Assembly: GCA_024644045.1 (NCBI GenBank)
Contig: JAHELT010000011.1
Coordinates: forward strand, 1-57,085
Direction of reading: 5' to 3'
Source of the DNA: Chromatiales bacterium
GTDB taxonomy: Bacteria; Pseudomonadota; Gammaproteobacteria; JAHELT01
Length of the DNA: 57,085 bases
Shown here: positions 10,439-18,938 of the stretch, one piece after another
Layout: each line of letters starts with the position of its first letter
Position numbering within the stretch: position 1 is the stretch's first letter
Translations under genes and position numbers: made by a program
Notes under the pieces: model-generated
Seen by the model: only the letters and a program-made list of their open reading frames with translations
The model's database searches: none
What the model was told of the DNA's origin: nothing

Positions 10439-11662
10439 ATGCACACCCAGCTCGCCGATTTCCTCAAAGACACCCCGCAGGGCAATGAAGCTGCGGCCAT
10501 CCTGCGCACCTGCGTGCACTGCGGATTCTGCACCGCCACCTGCCCGACCTATCAGCTGCTCGGCGACGAGCTGGACGGTCCCCGGGGTCGCATCTACCTG
10601 CTCAAGCAACTGATCGAGGGCGCGCGGGTCACGCGCACCACGCAGCTTCATCTGGACCGTTGCCTCACGTGCCTGAGCTGTCAGACCACTTGTCCTTCGG
10701 GCGTGCGCTATGGACGCCTGCTGGACATCGGGCGCGAGATAACGGAGCAGCGCGTACGCCGGCCGCTGGCGCAGCGCGCGCTGCGCTGGTGGCTGCGGGC
10801 GGTGCTGCCGTACGAGGCGCGCTTCGGCCCATTGCTGAAGCTGGGTCAGCTGGTGCGCCCGGTGCTGCCCCGCGCGCTGAAGTCGCTGGTCCCGGCGCCG
10901 CACCGCGGCGATACGACCTGGCCGGCGGTGCAGAACGGCGCCCGCCGCTTCGCACTGTTGCGCGGCTGTGCGCAACCCGCACTGGCCCCGCAGATCAATG
11001 CGGCCAGCGCCCGAGTGCTGCAACGCCTCGGCATCCGATTGCTGGAGGCACCGCAGGCGGTGTGCTGCGGCGCGCTGAACCACCACCTGTCCGCCACCGA
11101 GCAGGCACTGCAGCAGATGCGCACCAACGTGGACGTCTGGTCGAACCTGCTCGATGACGGCGTCGAGGCATTGATCGTCACCGCGAGCGGCTGTGGCGCG
11201 ACGATAAAGCAGTACGGCGAGCTGCTTGCGCACGATACGCAGTACAGCGCGAAGGCGGAACGCGTCGCCCGCCACACCCTGGACCTCGCGGAGGTAATGA
11301 GCGACTCCGACCTGCAGCGCCTCGGGCGGGCCGAGGCGGCGCCGAGCATCGCCTGCCACGTGCCCTGCACGCTGCAGCACGCCCAACGTCTGCCGACCCG
11401 CATCCAGGAGCTGCTCGGCGTGCTGGGATTCAACCTGACGCGCACCCGTGATGCGCACCTGTGCTGCGGATCGGCGGGAACCTACTCGATCCTGCAAAGC
11501 GGCATCGCGGAAAAGCTGCGCAGCCGCAAGCTGGAGGCCTTGACCGTCGAGCGGCCGCAGTGCATCGTCACCGCCAATATCGGCTGCCTGCATCATCTGC
11601 AGACGGGGACCCAGCTTCCCGTGCGTCACTGGATCGAGCTGGTGGACGCATATTGCCGCTAG
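10439..11662 (+). CDS. glcF: Glycolate oxidase iron-sulfur subunit GlcF
   Basis: This subunit carries the Fe-S clusters that move electrons from GlcDE to the membrane quinone pool. It is 407 residues from the ATG at 10439, chosen because it follows the glcE stop by two bases; the open frame continues upstream inside glcE without GlcF similarity. Two ferredoxin-like motifs CVHCGFCTATCP (residues 22-33) and CLTCLSCQTTCP bind two [4Fe-4S] clusters. The C-terminal half has the two CCG domains (VCCGALNHH and LCCGSAGTYSI) of heterodisulfide-reductase-type subunits. No glcC regulator or glcB follows. Confidence 0.96.
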   Translation: MHTQLADFLKDTPQGNEAAAILRTCVHCGFCTATCPTYQLLGDELDGPRGRIYLLKQLIEGARVTRTTQLHLDRCLTCLSCQTTCPSGVRYGRLLDIGREITEQRVRRPLAQRALRWWLRAVLPYEARFGPLLKLGQLVRPVLPRALKSLVPAPHRGDTTWPAVQNGARRFALLRGCAQPALAPQINAASARVLQRLGIRLLEAPQAVCCGALNHHLSATEQALQQMRTNVDVWSNLLDDGVEALIVTASGCGATIKQYGELLAHDTQYSAKAERVARHTLDLAEVMSDSDLQRLGRAEAAPSIACHVPCTLQHAQRLPTRIQELLGVLGFNLTRTRDAHLCCGSAGTYSILQSGIAEKLRSRKLEALTVERPQCIVTANIGCLHHLQTGTQLPVRHWIELVDAYCR

Positions 11663-11706
11663 GCGGCGTGCGGCCCCTCACTCTACAACCGACAAGGAGA
11701 CCAGGT

Positions 11707-12063
11707 ATGCGTTTCACGGTGATGCTGTGCACGGCGCTGGCGGCACCTCTCGTTGCCGCCGGTGAGGCGGACGTGGTCGATGCGCGCATCGAAAGAACCG
11801 TCAGCGGCACATACGTGGTGAATGTCACGGTACGCCACGACGACACGGGATGGGAACACTACGCGGACAAATGGGACGTCGTGACACCCGACGGCAGCGT
11901 GCTCGGCACACGCGTTCTGCACCATCCGCACGTCGGCGAACAGCCGTTCACGCGTAGTCTCTCAGGGTTGCGCATCCCCGACGGCACTGGCAGCGTCCTG
12001 CTCCGTGCGCACGACAAAGTGCACGGTTACGGCGGTAAAGTGCTGCGCCGCGAACTCCGCTAG
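11707..12063 (+). CDS. Conserved exported protein of unknown function
   Basis: A 118-residue protein with a cleavable signal peptide (MRFTVMLCTALAAPLVAAG) and a compact mature part with motifs DTGWEHYADKW, LHHPHVGEQPF and VHGYGGK. AAGGAGA nine bases before the ATG supports this start. It looks like a conserved periplasmic hypothetical of Proteobacteria with a beta-sandwich pattern; the conserved histidines (HYAD, HHPH, HGYGG) could bind a metal, but that is only inference. It sits 44 bases after glcF on the same strand and is convergent with the CDGSH gene. Confidence 0.75.
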   Translation: MRFTVMLCTALAAPLVAAGEADVVDARIERTVSGTYVVNVTVRHDDTGWEHYADKWDVVTPDGSVLGTRVLHHPHVGEQPFTRSLSGLRIPDGTGSVLLRAHDKVHGYGGKVLRRELR

Positions 12064-12095
12064 GAGGTGCTCGAACACGCCCGGCGCACTATCGC

Positions 12096-12341
12096 TCACG
12101 CCTCGAGCGACTTGTGGGTGCCGTCGCAGAAAGGGCGCTTGCCGGTCCGCTTACAGCCACACAGATAGACCGTCTTGGTGTGCTCGGCCGTGAACCCGAC
12201 CGGCGTGAATTCCGTTTCCTTGTGCGAACCGTCACAGTAGGGCTGGTTCTTGCTACGCCCGCAGGCGCACCAGAAATACTTGTTTCCTTTCACTACCTCG
12301 ACCGCAAAGGGCTCGCGCTGCGCGATTACCGCATCACTCAT
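12096..12341 (-). CDS. Tandem CDGSH iron-sulfur domain protein
   Basis: An 81-residue protein made almost entirely of two CDGSH-type Fe-S motifs. The first is CACGRSKNQPYCDGSH (residues 25-40) and the second CGCKRTGKRPFCDGTH (residues 61-76), each giving the Cys3-His1 set that binds a [2Fe-2S] cluster. Tandem members (the MitoNEET/Miner2 type found in bacteria) are thought to act in redox or cluster transfer. The ATG at 12341 was chosen since the frame runs on upstream into uppP without similarity. It lies 17 bases after uppP on the same strand and is probably co-transcribed. Confidence 0.93.
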   Translation of the reverse strand: MSDAVIAQREPFAVEVVKGNKYFWCACGRSKNQPYCDGSHKETEFTPVGFTAEHTKTVYLCGCKRTGKRPFCDGTHKSLEA

Positions 12342-12358
12342 GGCCCCGACCCTCCTGC

Positions 12359-13171
12359 TCAGATGAAAACTACAAATAGCACACAACCCAGCAACAATCG
12401 ATAAATCACGAAAGGCGTGAACGTCATACGCTGCAGCCAGCGCAAGAAGAAATGAATGCACAGGTACGCCGCCCCGGCGGACAGCAGCGCGCCGAGCGCA
12501 AGCATGTCCCAGGCTACCGGCGTCGCTTCGCCGGCAAGATCGTAGCTGACCTTGGCGCCGGACAGCGCTATCACCGGGATCGACAGCAGGAACGAGAACC
12601 GCGCGGCCGCGGCGCGCGTCAGACCCAGCCACAGTCCCGCGGTCATGGTGATGCCCGAACGCGACGTGCCGGGTATCAGCGCCAGCGCCTGCATGCAGCC
12701 GATGACGCATACGTCGCGCCAGCCGATGTCGCGCTCCAGGCGCTCCAGGGAGGCCCGTCGATCCGCCACCCACAGCAGCACGCCGAACACCACGGTGGCA
12801 CCGGCGATCACCAGCGGCGAGCGCAGGTACAATGCCACCAGGTCACCTAACAGCAATCCCGCCAGGCCGACGGGGATGGTGGCGAAGAGCACCGACCAGG
12901 CCAAGACCGCGTCGGCATCCAGGCGGCGCTGCCAGACGCTGCGCCACCAGGCAACGCTCATCGTACGCAGGTCGCGTCGAAAGTACGCGATCACGGCGAG
13001 CAGCGAGCCAACGTGCACGGCCACGTCGAACGCCAACCCCTGGTCGGGCCACCCGGTGAGCACTGGCAGCAGCACCAGGTGCGCGGAGCTCGAAACCGGC
13101 AGAAATTCGGTCAACCCCTGCACGATCGCCAGCGCGGCCACGTGCAGCACGTCGACGGTTTGCGCTTCCAT
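12359..13171 (-). CDS. uppP: Undecaprenyl-diphosphatase (BacA family)
   Basis: Integral membrane phosphatase that recycles undecaprenyl diphosphate to the monophosphate carrier used for peptidoglycan and other envelope polymers; its overexpression gives bacitracin resistance. The 270 residues hold both family signatures: the glutamate-rich GLTEFLPVSSSAHL (residues 19-32) and PGTSRSGITM (about residues 167-176), with about seven to eight hydrophobic helices and the family's usual length. Its 3' end is followed closely by the tandem CDGSH gene; upstream, the MidA-family gene ends 19 bases away on the same strand. Confidence 0.97.
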   Translation of the reverse strand: MEAQTVDVLHVAALAIVQGLTEFLPVSSSAHLVLLPVLTGWPDQGLAFDVAVHVGSLLAVIAYFRRDLRTMSVAWWRSVWQRRLDADAVLAWSVLFATIPVGLAGLLLGDLVALYLRSPLVIAGATVVFGVLLWVADRRASLERLERDIGWRDVCVIGCMQALALIPGTSRSGITMTAGLWLGLTRAAAARFSFLLSIPVIALSGAKVSYDLAGEATPVAWDMLALGALLSAGAAYLCIHFFLRWLQRMTFTPFVIYRLLLGCVLFVVFI

Positions 13172-13190
13172 GCTCGCCAGTGACCCGGGT

Positions 13191-14369
13191 CTAGAGCCGG
13201 TGCGTCAGTGAACGGAACTGAAAGCCGGGCAGCGGCTTGCGCAGCCCGCGCGAGAGTCCGATCACGCCGAACCGCTCGCCCATCTCCCCGGGCGACAGCA
13301 ATACCTGCAGCTGCTGGCGCGCCGTGACGTACTGCGGCGATATCGCATGCGCGGCCGGCAGCGCATCGAGCACACCGTTATCGATCAGAAAGCTGGCCTG
13401 ATTGGTGTAGCCTTCGAGCTCCAGCCCGGCGCCGGTGGCCGCTTCGGCAACGGCGGTGAAGTCGACCGATGCGGAAATGTCCTGCAGGCCGGGATACCAG
13501 TAGGGGTCGGTATGCGCCAGGTGGCGGTAGTGGCACAGCAGCGTGCCCGTCACGCGCTCGGGCGAGTAGTACTCGCGACGCGGGTAGCCGAAGTCGATGA
13601 GCAGCAGTGCTCCTTCGCGCAGGCATCCGGCCAGGGCGCGCACCCAGGGCGCCAGCTCCAGCGACAACTCCGAGCAATAGTCGCGCGGCAGGCCGAAACC
13701 TAGCTGTGCCTGCAGCGCCTCCACCTGCTCGGCAAGCGACTCATCGGCGGCCACGATCCGGTCATGCAGCTGGGCGCGTGCGCAGGCGGTGCGGATCTCC
13801 GAGACCTGGCCGCGTTCTACGCGAAACCGCGTCACCGGCAGGGCATCGGCTACCTCGTTGGCAACGATCACGCCGGCGAACTGCGCCGGCAGGCGCGACA
13901 GCCAGTTGATGCGGCCGGCCAGACGCGGCGGCAACGACGCGCGCAGGCGCCGCGCCTGGGCGCGTTTCAAGTCCGGGCTGAGCTCCAGGATGCTGTAGCG
14001 CCGCGGCAGGCAGCCGGCGCTGTCCAGATGCTCCAGCAAACCCTGCGCGAGCGCCCCGCTGCCCGCGCCCAGCTCCAGCACATCGCCGTGGCCGAGCTGC
14101 GCGAACACGGAAGCCAGCGCGTTGGCCAGGCAAGGCGCGAACGCGGGCGATGTCTCCGGCGCTGTGATGAAATCACCGCCGGCGCCGAAGCGCTGCTGCC
14201 CCGCCATGTAGTAACCGAGAGCGGGCGCATATAATGCGAGCTGCATGTAGCGCGCAAAACTGATGCTCGAATCGCCGATCTCGCGGCTGATCTCGTCGAA
14301 CAGTTTTGCCGAGTGCGCCTGCGCCGCCGGTTCCGGCGGCGGCAGATCGTGGACCAGCGCTGAAGTCAT
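13191..14369 (-). CDS. SAM-dependent methyltransferase, MidA/NDUFAF7 family (COG1565)
   Basis: A 392-residue member of the MidA/NDUFAF7 family. The eukaryotic homologue methylates an arginine of a complex I subunit; bacterial targets are unknown. The SAM site is seen as LELGAGSGALAQGLL (about residues 99-113), preceded by the conserved GYYMAGQQRFGAGGDFITAP region and followed by IVANEVADALPV and LLIDFGYPRREYY. The start MTSALVHDLPPPEP at 14369 is chosen because the open frame upstream overlaps the divergent pteridine reductase gene. It may be co-transcribed with uppP and the CDGSH gene. The window has Na+-NQR and no complex I, so its target may be another protein. Confidence 0.9.
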   Translation of the reverse strand: MTSALVHDLPPPEPAAQAHSAKLFDEISREIGDSSISFARYMQLALYAPALGYYMAGQQRFGAGGDFITAPETSPAFAPCLANALASVFAQLGHGDVLELGAGSGALAQGLLEHLDSAGCLPRRYSILELSPDLKRAQARRLRASLPPRLAGRINWLSRLPAQFAGVIVANEVADALPVTRFRVERGQVSEIRTACARAQLHDRIVAADESLAEQVEALQAQLGFGLPRDYCSELSLELAPWVRALAGCLREGALLLIDFGYPRREYYSPERVTGTLLCHYRHLAHTDPYWYPGLQDISASVDFTAVAEAATGAGLELEGYTNQASFLIDNGVLDALPAAHAISPQYVTARQQLQVLLSPGEMGERFGVIGLSRGLRKPLPGFQFRSLTHRL

Positions 14370-14426
14370 CGGGTCAAAGCGGCCTCGCGGCGTTGTAGTA
14401 ACGGACACCGGCAGTCGGGCGGCATT

Positions 14427-15182
14427 ATGCAACAAGCGACCTTGGACTTGGCGGATCGGGTGGCGCTGGTGACCGGCGCCGCGCACCGCATCGGGGCATG
14501 TATCGTAAAGACGCTGCACGCCGCCGGCATGCGCGTGGCCCTGCACTATCGAACGTCCGCACCGGCGGCCGAGGCGCTGGCCGACACGCTCAACCAGGCC
14601 CGCAGCGGCTCGGCGGCGGTTTTTCAGGCGGACCTCCTGCGGAGCGATGCCAGCGAGGCACTGGTGCAGCGCGCCCTCGCCAGATTCGGCCGCCTCGATC
14701 TGCTGGTCAACAACGCGTCGACGTTCTATCCCACCCCGCTGGCCGCGATCGACGAGACGCAGTGGCAGGACCTGATCGGAACGAACCTCAAGGCGCCGCT
14801 GTGGTTGAGCCGCGCCGCGACCGCCGAGCTGCGTGCCAACCGCGGCGGCATCGTCAATATTGTGGACATTCACGCAGCCAGGCCGCTCCCCGAGTACAGC
14901 ATCTACTGCGCGGCCAAGGCCGGCCTGGCGGCTATCACGCGCAGCCTGGCCCGTGAGCTGGCACCGGAGATCAGGGTCAACGGTGTGGCGCCCGGCGCGA
15001 TCCTGTGGCCCGCCGACAACCCGCCGGACGCTGAGGCACAGACTTCGGTCGTGGCCGCTATCCCGCTGGCACGCACCGGCGCAGCCGAGGACATCGCGCG
15101 CACGGTGCTTTTCCTGGCGCGCGATGCGCCCTACGTGACGGGGCAGATTCTCAACGTGGACGGCGGCAGCTCGCTGGTCTGA
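14427..15182 (+). CDS. Pteridine reductase (SDR family, PTR1/FolM type)
   Basis: A 251-residue short-chain dehydrogenase of the pteridine reductase group, which reduces dihydrobiopterin/dihydromonapterin or dihydrofolate with NADPH. The cofactor motif is TGAAHRIG (TGx3RxG), typical of PTR1 and not of classical SDRs (TGx3GxG). The catalytic residues have the PTR1 spacing: Asp in IVDIH, Tyr 13 residues later and Lys 17 residues later (YCAAK). In classical SDRs that Asp is Ser. Other family motifs NNAS and VNGVAPG are present. It lies convergent with folK-folB, so pterin/folate genes cluster here, strengthening the call. Confidence 0.92.
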   Translation: MQQATLDLADRVALVTGAAHRIGACIVKTLHAAGMRVALHYRTSAPAAEALADTLNQARSGSAAVFQADLLRSDASEALVQRALARFGRLDLLVNNASTFYPTPLAAIDETQWQDLIGTNLKAPLWLSRAATAELRANRGGIVNIVDIHAARPLPEYSIYCAAKAGLAAITRSLARELAPEIRVNGVAPGAILWPADNPPDAEAQTSVVAAIPLARTGAAEDIARTVLFLARDAPYVTGQILNVDGGSSLV

Positions 15183-15227
15183 CAGGGCCTGCGGGCACCT
15201 GCGGGCATAGGGACGAAACACCGGTGT

Positions 15228-15707
15228 TCAGCGAAAAGTCAGCGCCACCGGCTGCAGATCGGCCGGCCCCTCGAACGCCTGCCAGTGCGCGCGGTAGGAC
15301 AGGCCCGAACGCGGGTGGGCCGCCTCGGGCGCCAGGTCGGCGAGCGGGCGCAGCACGAACGCATAACGCAGGATGTCGGCGCGCGGCAGCTCGAATCCGT
15401 CCAGCTGCACGCACACATCGCCGTAGGTCAGCAGGTCGAGATCCAGCGTGCGCGAGGCGAATCTGCCATCGGCGGGCTGGCGGCCGTGGTCGCGCTCGAT
15501 CTGCTTCAAGGCGGCGGCGATTCTCTCGACCGGTTCGCTGCTGTGCAGCATAACCACCAGGTTATAGAACGGCGCGCCGTCGAAGCCTTCGGCCGGGGAC
15601 TCGTAAACCGGTGAGATCCGCAGTTCTCCGAAACGGTGTTGCAGAGCCGCAATCGCGCTGCGCAGATTCGTCTCGCGCTCGACGTTGGTGCCGACACTGA
15701 CGAACAC
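15228..15707 (-). CDS. folK: 2-amino-4-hydroxy-6-hydroxymethyldihydropteridine pyrophosphokinase
   Basis: Catalyses pyrophosphoryl transfer from ATP to 6-hydroxymethyl-7,8-dihydropterin in folate synthesis. The product has the HPPK signature pieces FVSVGTNVERETNLR at the N-terminus, SPVYESPAEG, FYNLVV, IERDHGR and the active-site stretch FASRTLDLDLLTYGD. No ATG is available: GTG at 15707 gives 159 residues, while a CTG at 15719 overlapping the folB stop would give 163. I give the GTG. It follows folB with a nine-base gap or a three-base overlap depending on the start. Length and motifs fit the family. Confidence 0.92.
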   Translation of the reverse strand: MFVSVGTNVERETNLRSAIAALQHRFGELRISPVYESPAEGFDGAPFYNLVVMLHSSEPVERIAAALKQIERDHGRQPADGRFASRTLDLDLLTYGDVCVQLDGFELPRADILRYAFVLRPLADLAPEAAHPRSGLSYRAHWQAFEGPADLQPVALTFR

Positions 15708-15715
15708 CGGTTGTT

Positions 15716-16102
15716 TCAGGGCCGTGCTCCGCGTTCGATGCGTATGCCGACGTCGCGTGCGCCGCGAATCGCGCCGGGCTTGCTCAGCGTGACCCTGACC
15801 CAGGGGATCTCGAACTCCTCCAGCAGGATCGCCGCGACCCGCTCGGCCAGCGTCTCGATCAGCTGGAACCGGCTCTCGGCGACGAAGCCGGTAATCCGTT
15901 TGGCCACGGACTTGTAGTTCAGCGCATCTTCGATACGGTCGGCGGCCGCCGCGGCACGGCAGCTGGTTGCCATTTCCAGATCGATGCTTACCGTCTGAGG
16001 CGTGACGCGCTCCCAGTCGTAGATGCCGATGATCGTCGTCACCTGCAGTTCGCGCAGGAAAATTGTGTCCAAAAAACGCCTCCGGACGGGGTGGCGCGCC
16101 AA
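15716..16102 (-). CDS. folB: Dihydroneopterin aldolase
   Basis: Cleaves 7,8-dihydroneopterin to 6-hydroxymethyl-dihydropterin in folate synthesis, directly upstream of the FolK step and encoded directly upstream of folK. The match to E. coli FolB is clear: DTIFLRELQVTTIIGIYDWE, the helix FQLIETLAERVA with the catalytic region, VTLSKPGAI and VGIRIERG. Similarity begins at residue 11; the ATG at 16102 gives 128 residues, and a TTG at 16072 giving MDTIFLREL would fit the family length (about 118) better. Both are possible and the call does not depend on it. Confidence 0.94.
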   Translation of the reverse strand: MARHPVRRRFLDTIFLRELQVTTIIGIYDWERVTPQTVSIDLEMATSCRAAAAADRIEDALNYKSVAKRITGFVAESRFQLIETLAERVAAILLEEFEIPWVRVTLSKPGAIRGARDVGIRIERGARP

Positions 16103-16139
16103 TATAGCGGCTCGGCTGCGCCGATACCACCGCCCGCGC

Positions 16140-16168
16140 TTGTCCCGTACTGGCTAATCGGATAGCAT
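16140..16168 (+). promoter_or_regulatory. Candidate sigma-70 promoter of rpmB-rpmG
   Basis: TTGTCC (16140-16145) and TAGCAT (16163-16168) are separated by 17 bases and match the -35 and -10 consensus at four of six positions each. Transcription would start near 16175, giving a leader of about 37 bases to the rpmB ATG. The position is right for this ribosomal protein operon. Confidence 0.4.
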
Positions 16169-16211
16169 TCGCGCGGTTTCAGATCCAGCCGAATCGCGAG
16201 GAGTGGCCAAG

Positions 16212-16448
16212 ATGGCCAAAGTCTGTCAGGTCACCGGGAAAAGCCCCATGTCGGGCCACAACGTCTCGCACGCCAACAATAAGACCAAGCGGCGGTTTCT
16301 GCCCAACCTGCACAGCCACCGGTTCTGGGTGGAGAGCGAGAATCGCTGGGTCAAACTGCGGGTTTCTTCTCACGGAATGCGTATAATCGACAAGAAGGGT
16401 ATCGACAGCGTATTAGCGGAAATGCGTGCGCGCGGCGAGAAAGTCTGA
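16212..16448 (+). CDS. rpmB: 50S ribosomal protein L28
   Basis: Small basic protein of the large ribosomal subunit, 78 residues as in E. coli. The sequence [29 protein letters not shown] and [16 protein letters not shown] is diagnostic. AGGAG eight bases before the ATG at 16212 decides the start over an in-frame GTG at 16203. It forms the classic two-gene operon with rpmG, ten bases downstream, and a strong terminator closes the unit. The cysteine retained near the N-terminus is not part of a CxxC pair. Confidence 0.98.
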   Translation: MAKVCQVTGKSPMSGHNVSHANNKTKRRFLPNLHSHRFWVESENRWVKLRVSSHGMRIIDKKGIDSVLAEMRARGEKV

Positions 16449-16458
16449 GGTTTGTAGC

Positions 16459-16614
16459 ATGCGTGACAAAATACGGTTGATTTCGTCGGCTGGCACCGGT
16501 CATTTCTACACCACCACCAAGAACAAACGCACCATGACCGGAAAGTTCGAGATAAAAAAATTCGATCCGGTGGTGCGAAAGCACGTCCTTTATAAAGAAG
16601 GCAAAATCAAATAG
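16459..16614 (+). CDS. rpmG: 50S ribosomal protein L33
   Basis: Large-subunit ribosomal protein of 51 residues ([35 protein letters not shown]). It lacks the zinc-binding CxxC pairs of the C+ form, so it is the zinc-independent (C-) form. A GAGG lies about nine bases before the ATG, and the rpmB stop is ten bases upstream. The reading frame stays open upstream within rpmB, but MRDKI is the family start. A rho-independent terminator begins four bases after the stop. Confidence 0.97.
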   Translation: MRDKIRLISSAGTGHFYTTTKNKRTMTGKFEIKKFDPVVRKHVLYKEGKIK

Positions 16615-16618
16615 ATAC

Positions 16619-16646
16619 AAAAAAACCGGCAGTCGCCGGTTTTTTT
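16619..16646 (+). terminator. Rho-independent terminator of rpmB-rpmG
   Basis: Stem CCGGC (16626-16630) and GCCGG (16635-16639) with loop AGTC; seven A before and seven T after extend the pairing to 12 bp. The stem followed by a T-tract starts four bases after the rpmG stop and reads in both directions. Confidence 0.92.
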
Positions 16647-17002
16647 GTCACTGTTGAACGTGCCCACGTCCCAGATTGGTCACCGCCGCCGATGGACCGG
16701 CTTCACACCTTGCTACTTCGTAATGCCGGTTTGTGTGACAAAAACCCTAATATTTTGGTCTAAAGCGTCAAGCTGCATGTGCCGACACTCTAGCTGACGC
16801 AAATTTGCAGGCATTTGGCATAGCGCTTGCAATTTTTACTAAGGCGAAGCGCGTCCCAACGTGAGTCCCGCAACCGACAAACAACGATAACGACGGCGCC
16901 GGACACAGCGTATCGGACGCACCTTCTTGAGGAAGGACGCGCTCCCGGTAGCCCGCGCGGCCAGGTTGCATCCTTCCTGGGGAACACAGAGAGGCCGTAG
17001 AC
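16647..17002 (+). other. Long intergenic region upstream of prkA
   Basis: About 355 bases with no convincing gene on either strand, between the rpmG terminator and prkA. It is less GC-rich than its neighbours in the middle part (16735-16850). It contains the sigma-54 element at 16815-16831, a palindromic TTTGT-GTG-ACAAA at 16730-16742 and an untranslated leader of roughly 160 bases to the prkA ATG. The leader could hold a regulatory structure, but I see no known riboswitch. The room upstream of the -24 element suits an enhancer-binding activator. Confidence 0.6.
16815..16831 (+). promoter_or_regulatory. Sigma-54 (RpoN) -24/-12 promoter of prkA-yeaH-spoVR
   Basis: TTGGCATAGCGCTTGCA matches the sigma-54 consensus YTGGCAYRN4TTGCW at every defined position. 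GG at 16817-16818 and GC at 16829-16830 have the required spacing. Transcription would start near 16842. E. coli yeaGH is reported to depend on sigma-54 and NtrC under nitrogen starvation, so conserved sigma-54 control of this operon is plausible. Confidence 0.82.
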
Positions 17003-18925
17003 ATGAGCATTTTCAATCAGTTTCGGACGCGCTACGAAGACGCGAAAGAAGAGGAATTCACCCTCCAGCAGTACCTGGAGATCTGCGGCAAGGACCCCAG
17101 CGCCTACGCGAGCCCGGCGGAACGCATGCTGATGGCGATCGGCGAACCGGAAATGGTGGATACCCGCCACGATCAGCGGCTGAGCCGCCTGTTTTCCAAC
17201 AAGGTCATCAAGATCTATCCCGCGTTCCGGGACTTCTACGGCATGGAGGACACAATCGAGCAAATCGTGTCGTATTTCCGACACGCCGCGCAAGGGCTCG
17301 AAGAACGTAAACAGATTCTCTATCTGCTCGGACCGGTCGGTGGCGGCAAGTCCTCGCTGGCCGAAAAGCTCAAACATCTGATGGAGCTGTGCAATTTCTA
17401 CGCGATCAAGGGATCGCCGATCAACGAATCGCCGCTGGGCCTTTTCTCGCCCGAGGAAGACGCGCAGATACTGCAGGAAGACTACGGCATCCCGCAACGC
17501 TATCTCACTGGCGTAATGTCGCCCTGGGCGATCAAGCGCCTGCACGAGTACAACGGTGACATCTCTCGATTCCGGGTCATAAAACGGCGTCCTTCCGTGC
17601 TCGAGCAGATCGCGATCTCGAAAACCGAACCGGGCGACGAGAACAATCAGGATATCTCCTCGCTGGTCGGCAAAGTCGACATTCGCCAGCTGGAACAGTT
17701 CGCGCAGGACGATCCCGACGCTTACGCGTTCTCCGGCGGTCTGTGCCAGGCCAATCAGGGACTGCTGGAGTTCGTGGAAATGTTCAAGGCGCCGATCAAG
17801 GTGCTGCATCCGCTGCTGACCGCGACCCAGGAAGGCAACTATATGGGCACCGAGGGACTGTCGGCGATACCCTTCGACGGCGTGGTCCTGGCACACTCGA
17901 ACGAGTCGGAATGGCTCAGCTTCAAGAACAACCGCAACAACGAGGCGTTCCTCGACCGGATATACATCGTCAAGGTGCCGTACTGCCTGCGCGTCTCCGA
18001 AGAAATCAAGATCTACGAGAAGCTGCTGCGCAACAGTTCACTCAGCGATGCCTCCTGCACGCCGAACACGCTGGAGATGATGGCTCAGTTCGCCGTGCTT
18101 TCCCGCCTCAAGGAACCGGAGAACTCCAGCATCTTCTCCAAGATGCGCGTGTACGACGGGGAAAACCTGAAGGACGTCGATCCCAAAGCCAAGTCCTACC
18201 AGGAGTATCGTGATTTTGCCGGCGTCGACGAAGGCATGACCGGCCTGTCCACCAGGTTCGCGTTCAAGATTCTCTCCAAGGTGTTCAATTACGACCACAG
18301 CGAAGTCGCGGCGAACCCCGTGCACCTGCTCTACGTGCTCGAGCAGCAGGTGGCTGCCGAGCAGTTTCCACCGGAGTTCGAACAAGGCTACATCTCGTAC
18401 CTGAAGGAGTACCTGGCGCCGCGTTTCGCGGAGTTCATCGGCAAGGAAATCCAGACCGCGTATCTGGAATCGTACTCCGAGTACGGCCAGAATATCTTCG
18501 ACCGGTACGTCACCTACGCCGACTACTGGATTCAGGACGAGGAGTACCGCGATCCCGATACCGGCGAGGTATTCGACCGCAATGCGTTGAACGAAGAGCT
18601 CGAAAAGATCGAAAAGCCCGCTGGGATCAGCAACCCGAAAGACTTCCGCAACGAGATCGTCAATTTCGTGCTGCGCGCACGCGCCTCTAATGAAGGTCAG
18701 AACCCGGCGTGGACCAGCTACGAGAAGCTGCGCGAGGTGATCGAAAAGAAAATGTTCTCGAACACCGAGGACCTGCTGCCGGTGATCTCCTTTAACGCGA
18801 AAGTATCGGGAGAAGACCAGAAGAAACATGAGGATTTCGTCGCCCGCATGGTGCACAAGGGCTATACAGAGAAGCAGGTGCGGCTGCTGTGCGAGTGGTA
18901 TTTGCGAGTACGTAAATCCTCGTAG
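17003..18925 (+). CDS. prkA: PrkA family serine protein kinase / AAA+ protein (YeaG)
   Basis: A 640-residue cytoplasmic PrkA protein, homologous to E. coli YeaG and B. subtilis PrkA. The N-terminal AAA+ part has the Walker [10 protein letters not shown] at residues 110-118; the C-terminal part matches the PrkA kinase-like domain. B. subtilis PrkA was described as a Ser kinase affecting sporulation and later work reported Lon-like protease features; E. coli YeaG affects survival under nitrogen starvation. The start [19 protein letters not shown] matches the family, and AGAGAGG precedes the ATG. It leads the operon prkA-yeaH-spoVR (13-base gap, then a four-base overlap) behind a sigma-54 promoter. 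Confidence 0.96.
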   Translation: MSIFNQFRTRYEDAKEEEFTLQQYLEICGKDPSAYASPAERMLMAIGEPEMVDTRHDQRLSRLFSNKVIKIYPAFRDFYGMEDTIEQIVSYFRHAAQGLEERKQILYLLGPVGGGKSSLAEKLKHLMELCNFYAIKGSPINESPLGLFSPEEDAQILQEDYGIPQRYLTGVMSPWAIKRLHEYNGDISRFRVIKRRPSVLEQIAISKTEPGDENNQDISSLVGKVDIRQLEQFAQDDPDAYAFSGGLCQANQGLLEFVEMFKAPIKVLHPLLTATQEGNYMGTEGLSAIPFDGVVLAHSNESEWLSFKNNRNNEAFLDRIYIVKVPYCLRVSEEIKIYEKLLRNSSLSDASCTPNTLEMMAQFAVLSRLKEPENSSIFSKMRVYDGENLKDVDPKAKSYQEYRDFAGVDEGMTGLSTRFAFKILSKVFNYDHSEVAANPVHLLYVLEQQVAAEQFPPEFEQGYISYLKEYLAPRFAEFIGKEIQTAYLESYSEYGQNIFDRYVTYADYWIQDEEYRDPDTGEVFDRNALNEELEKIEKPAGISNPKDFRNEIVNFVLRARASNEGQNPAWTSYEKLREVIEKKMFSNTEDLLPVISFNAKVSGEDQKKHEDFVARMVHKGYTEKQVRLLCEWYLRVRKSS

Positions 18926-18938
18926 GGATCCAGAAAAC

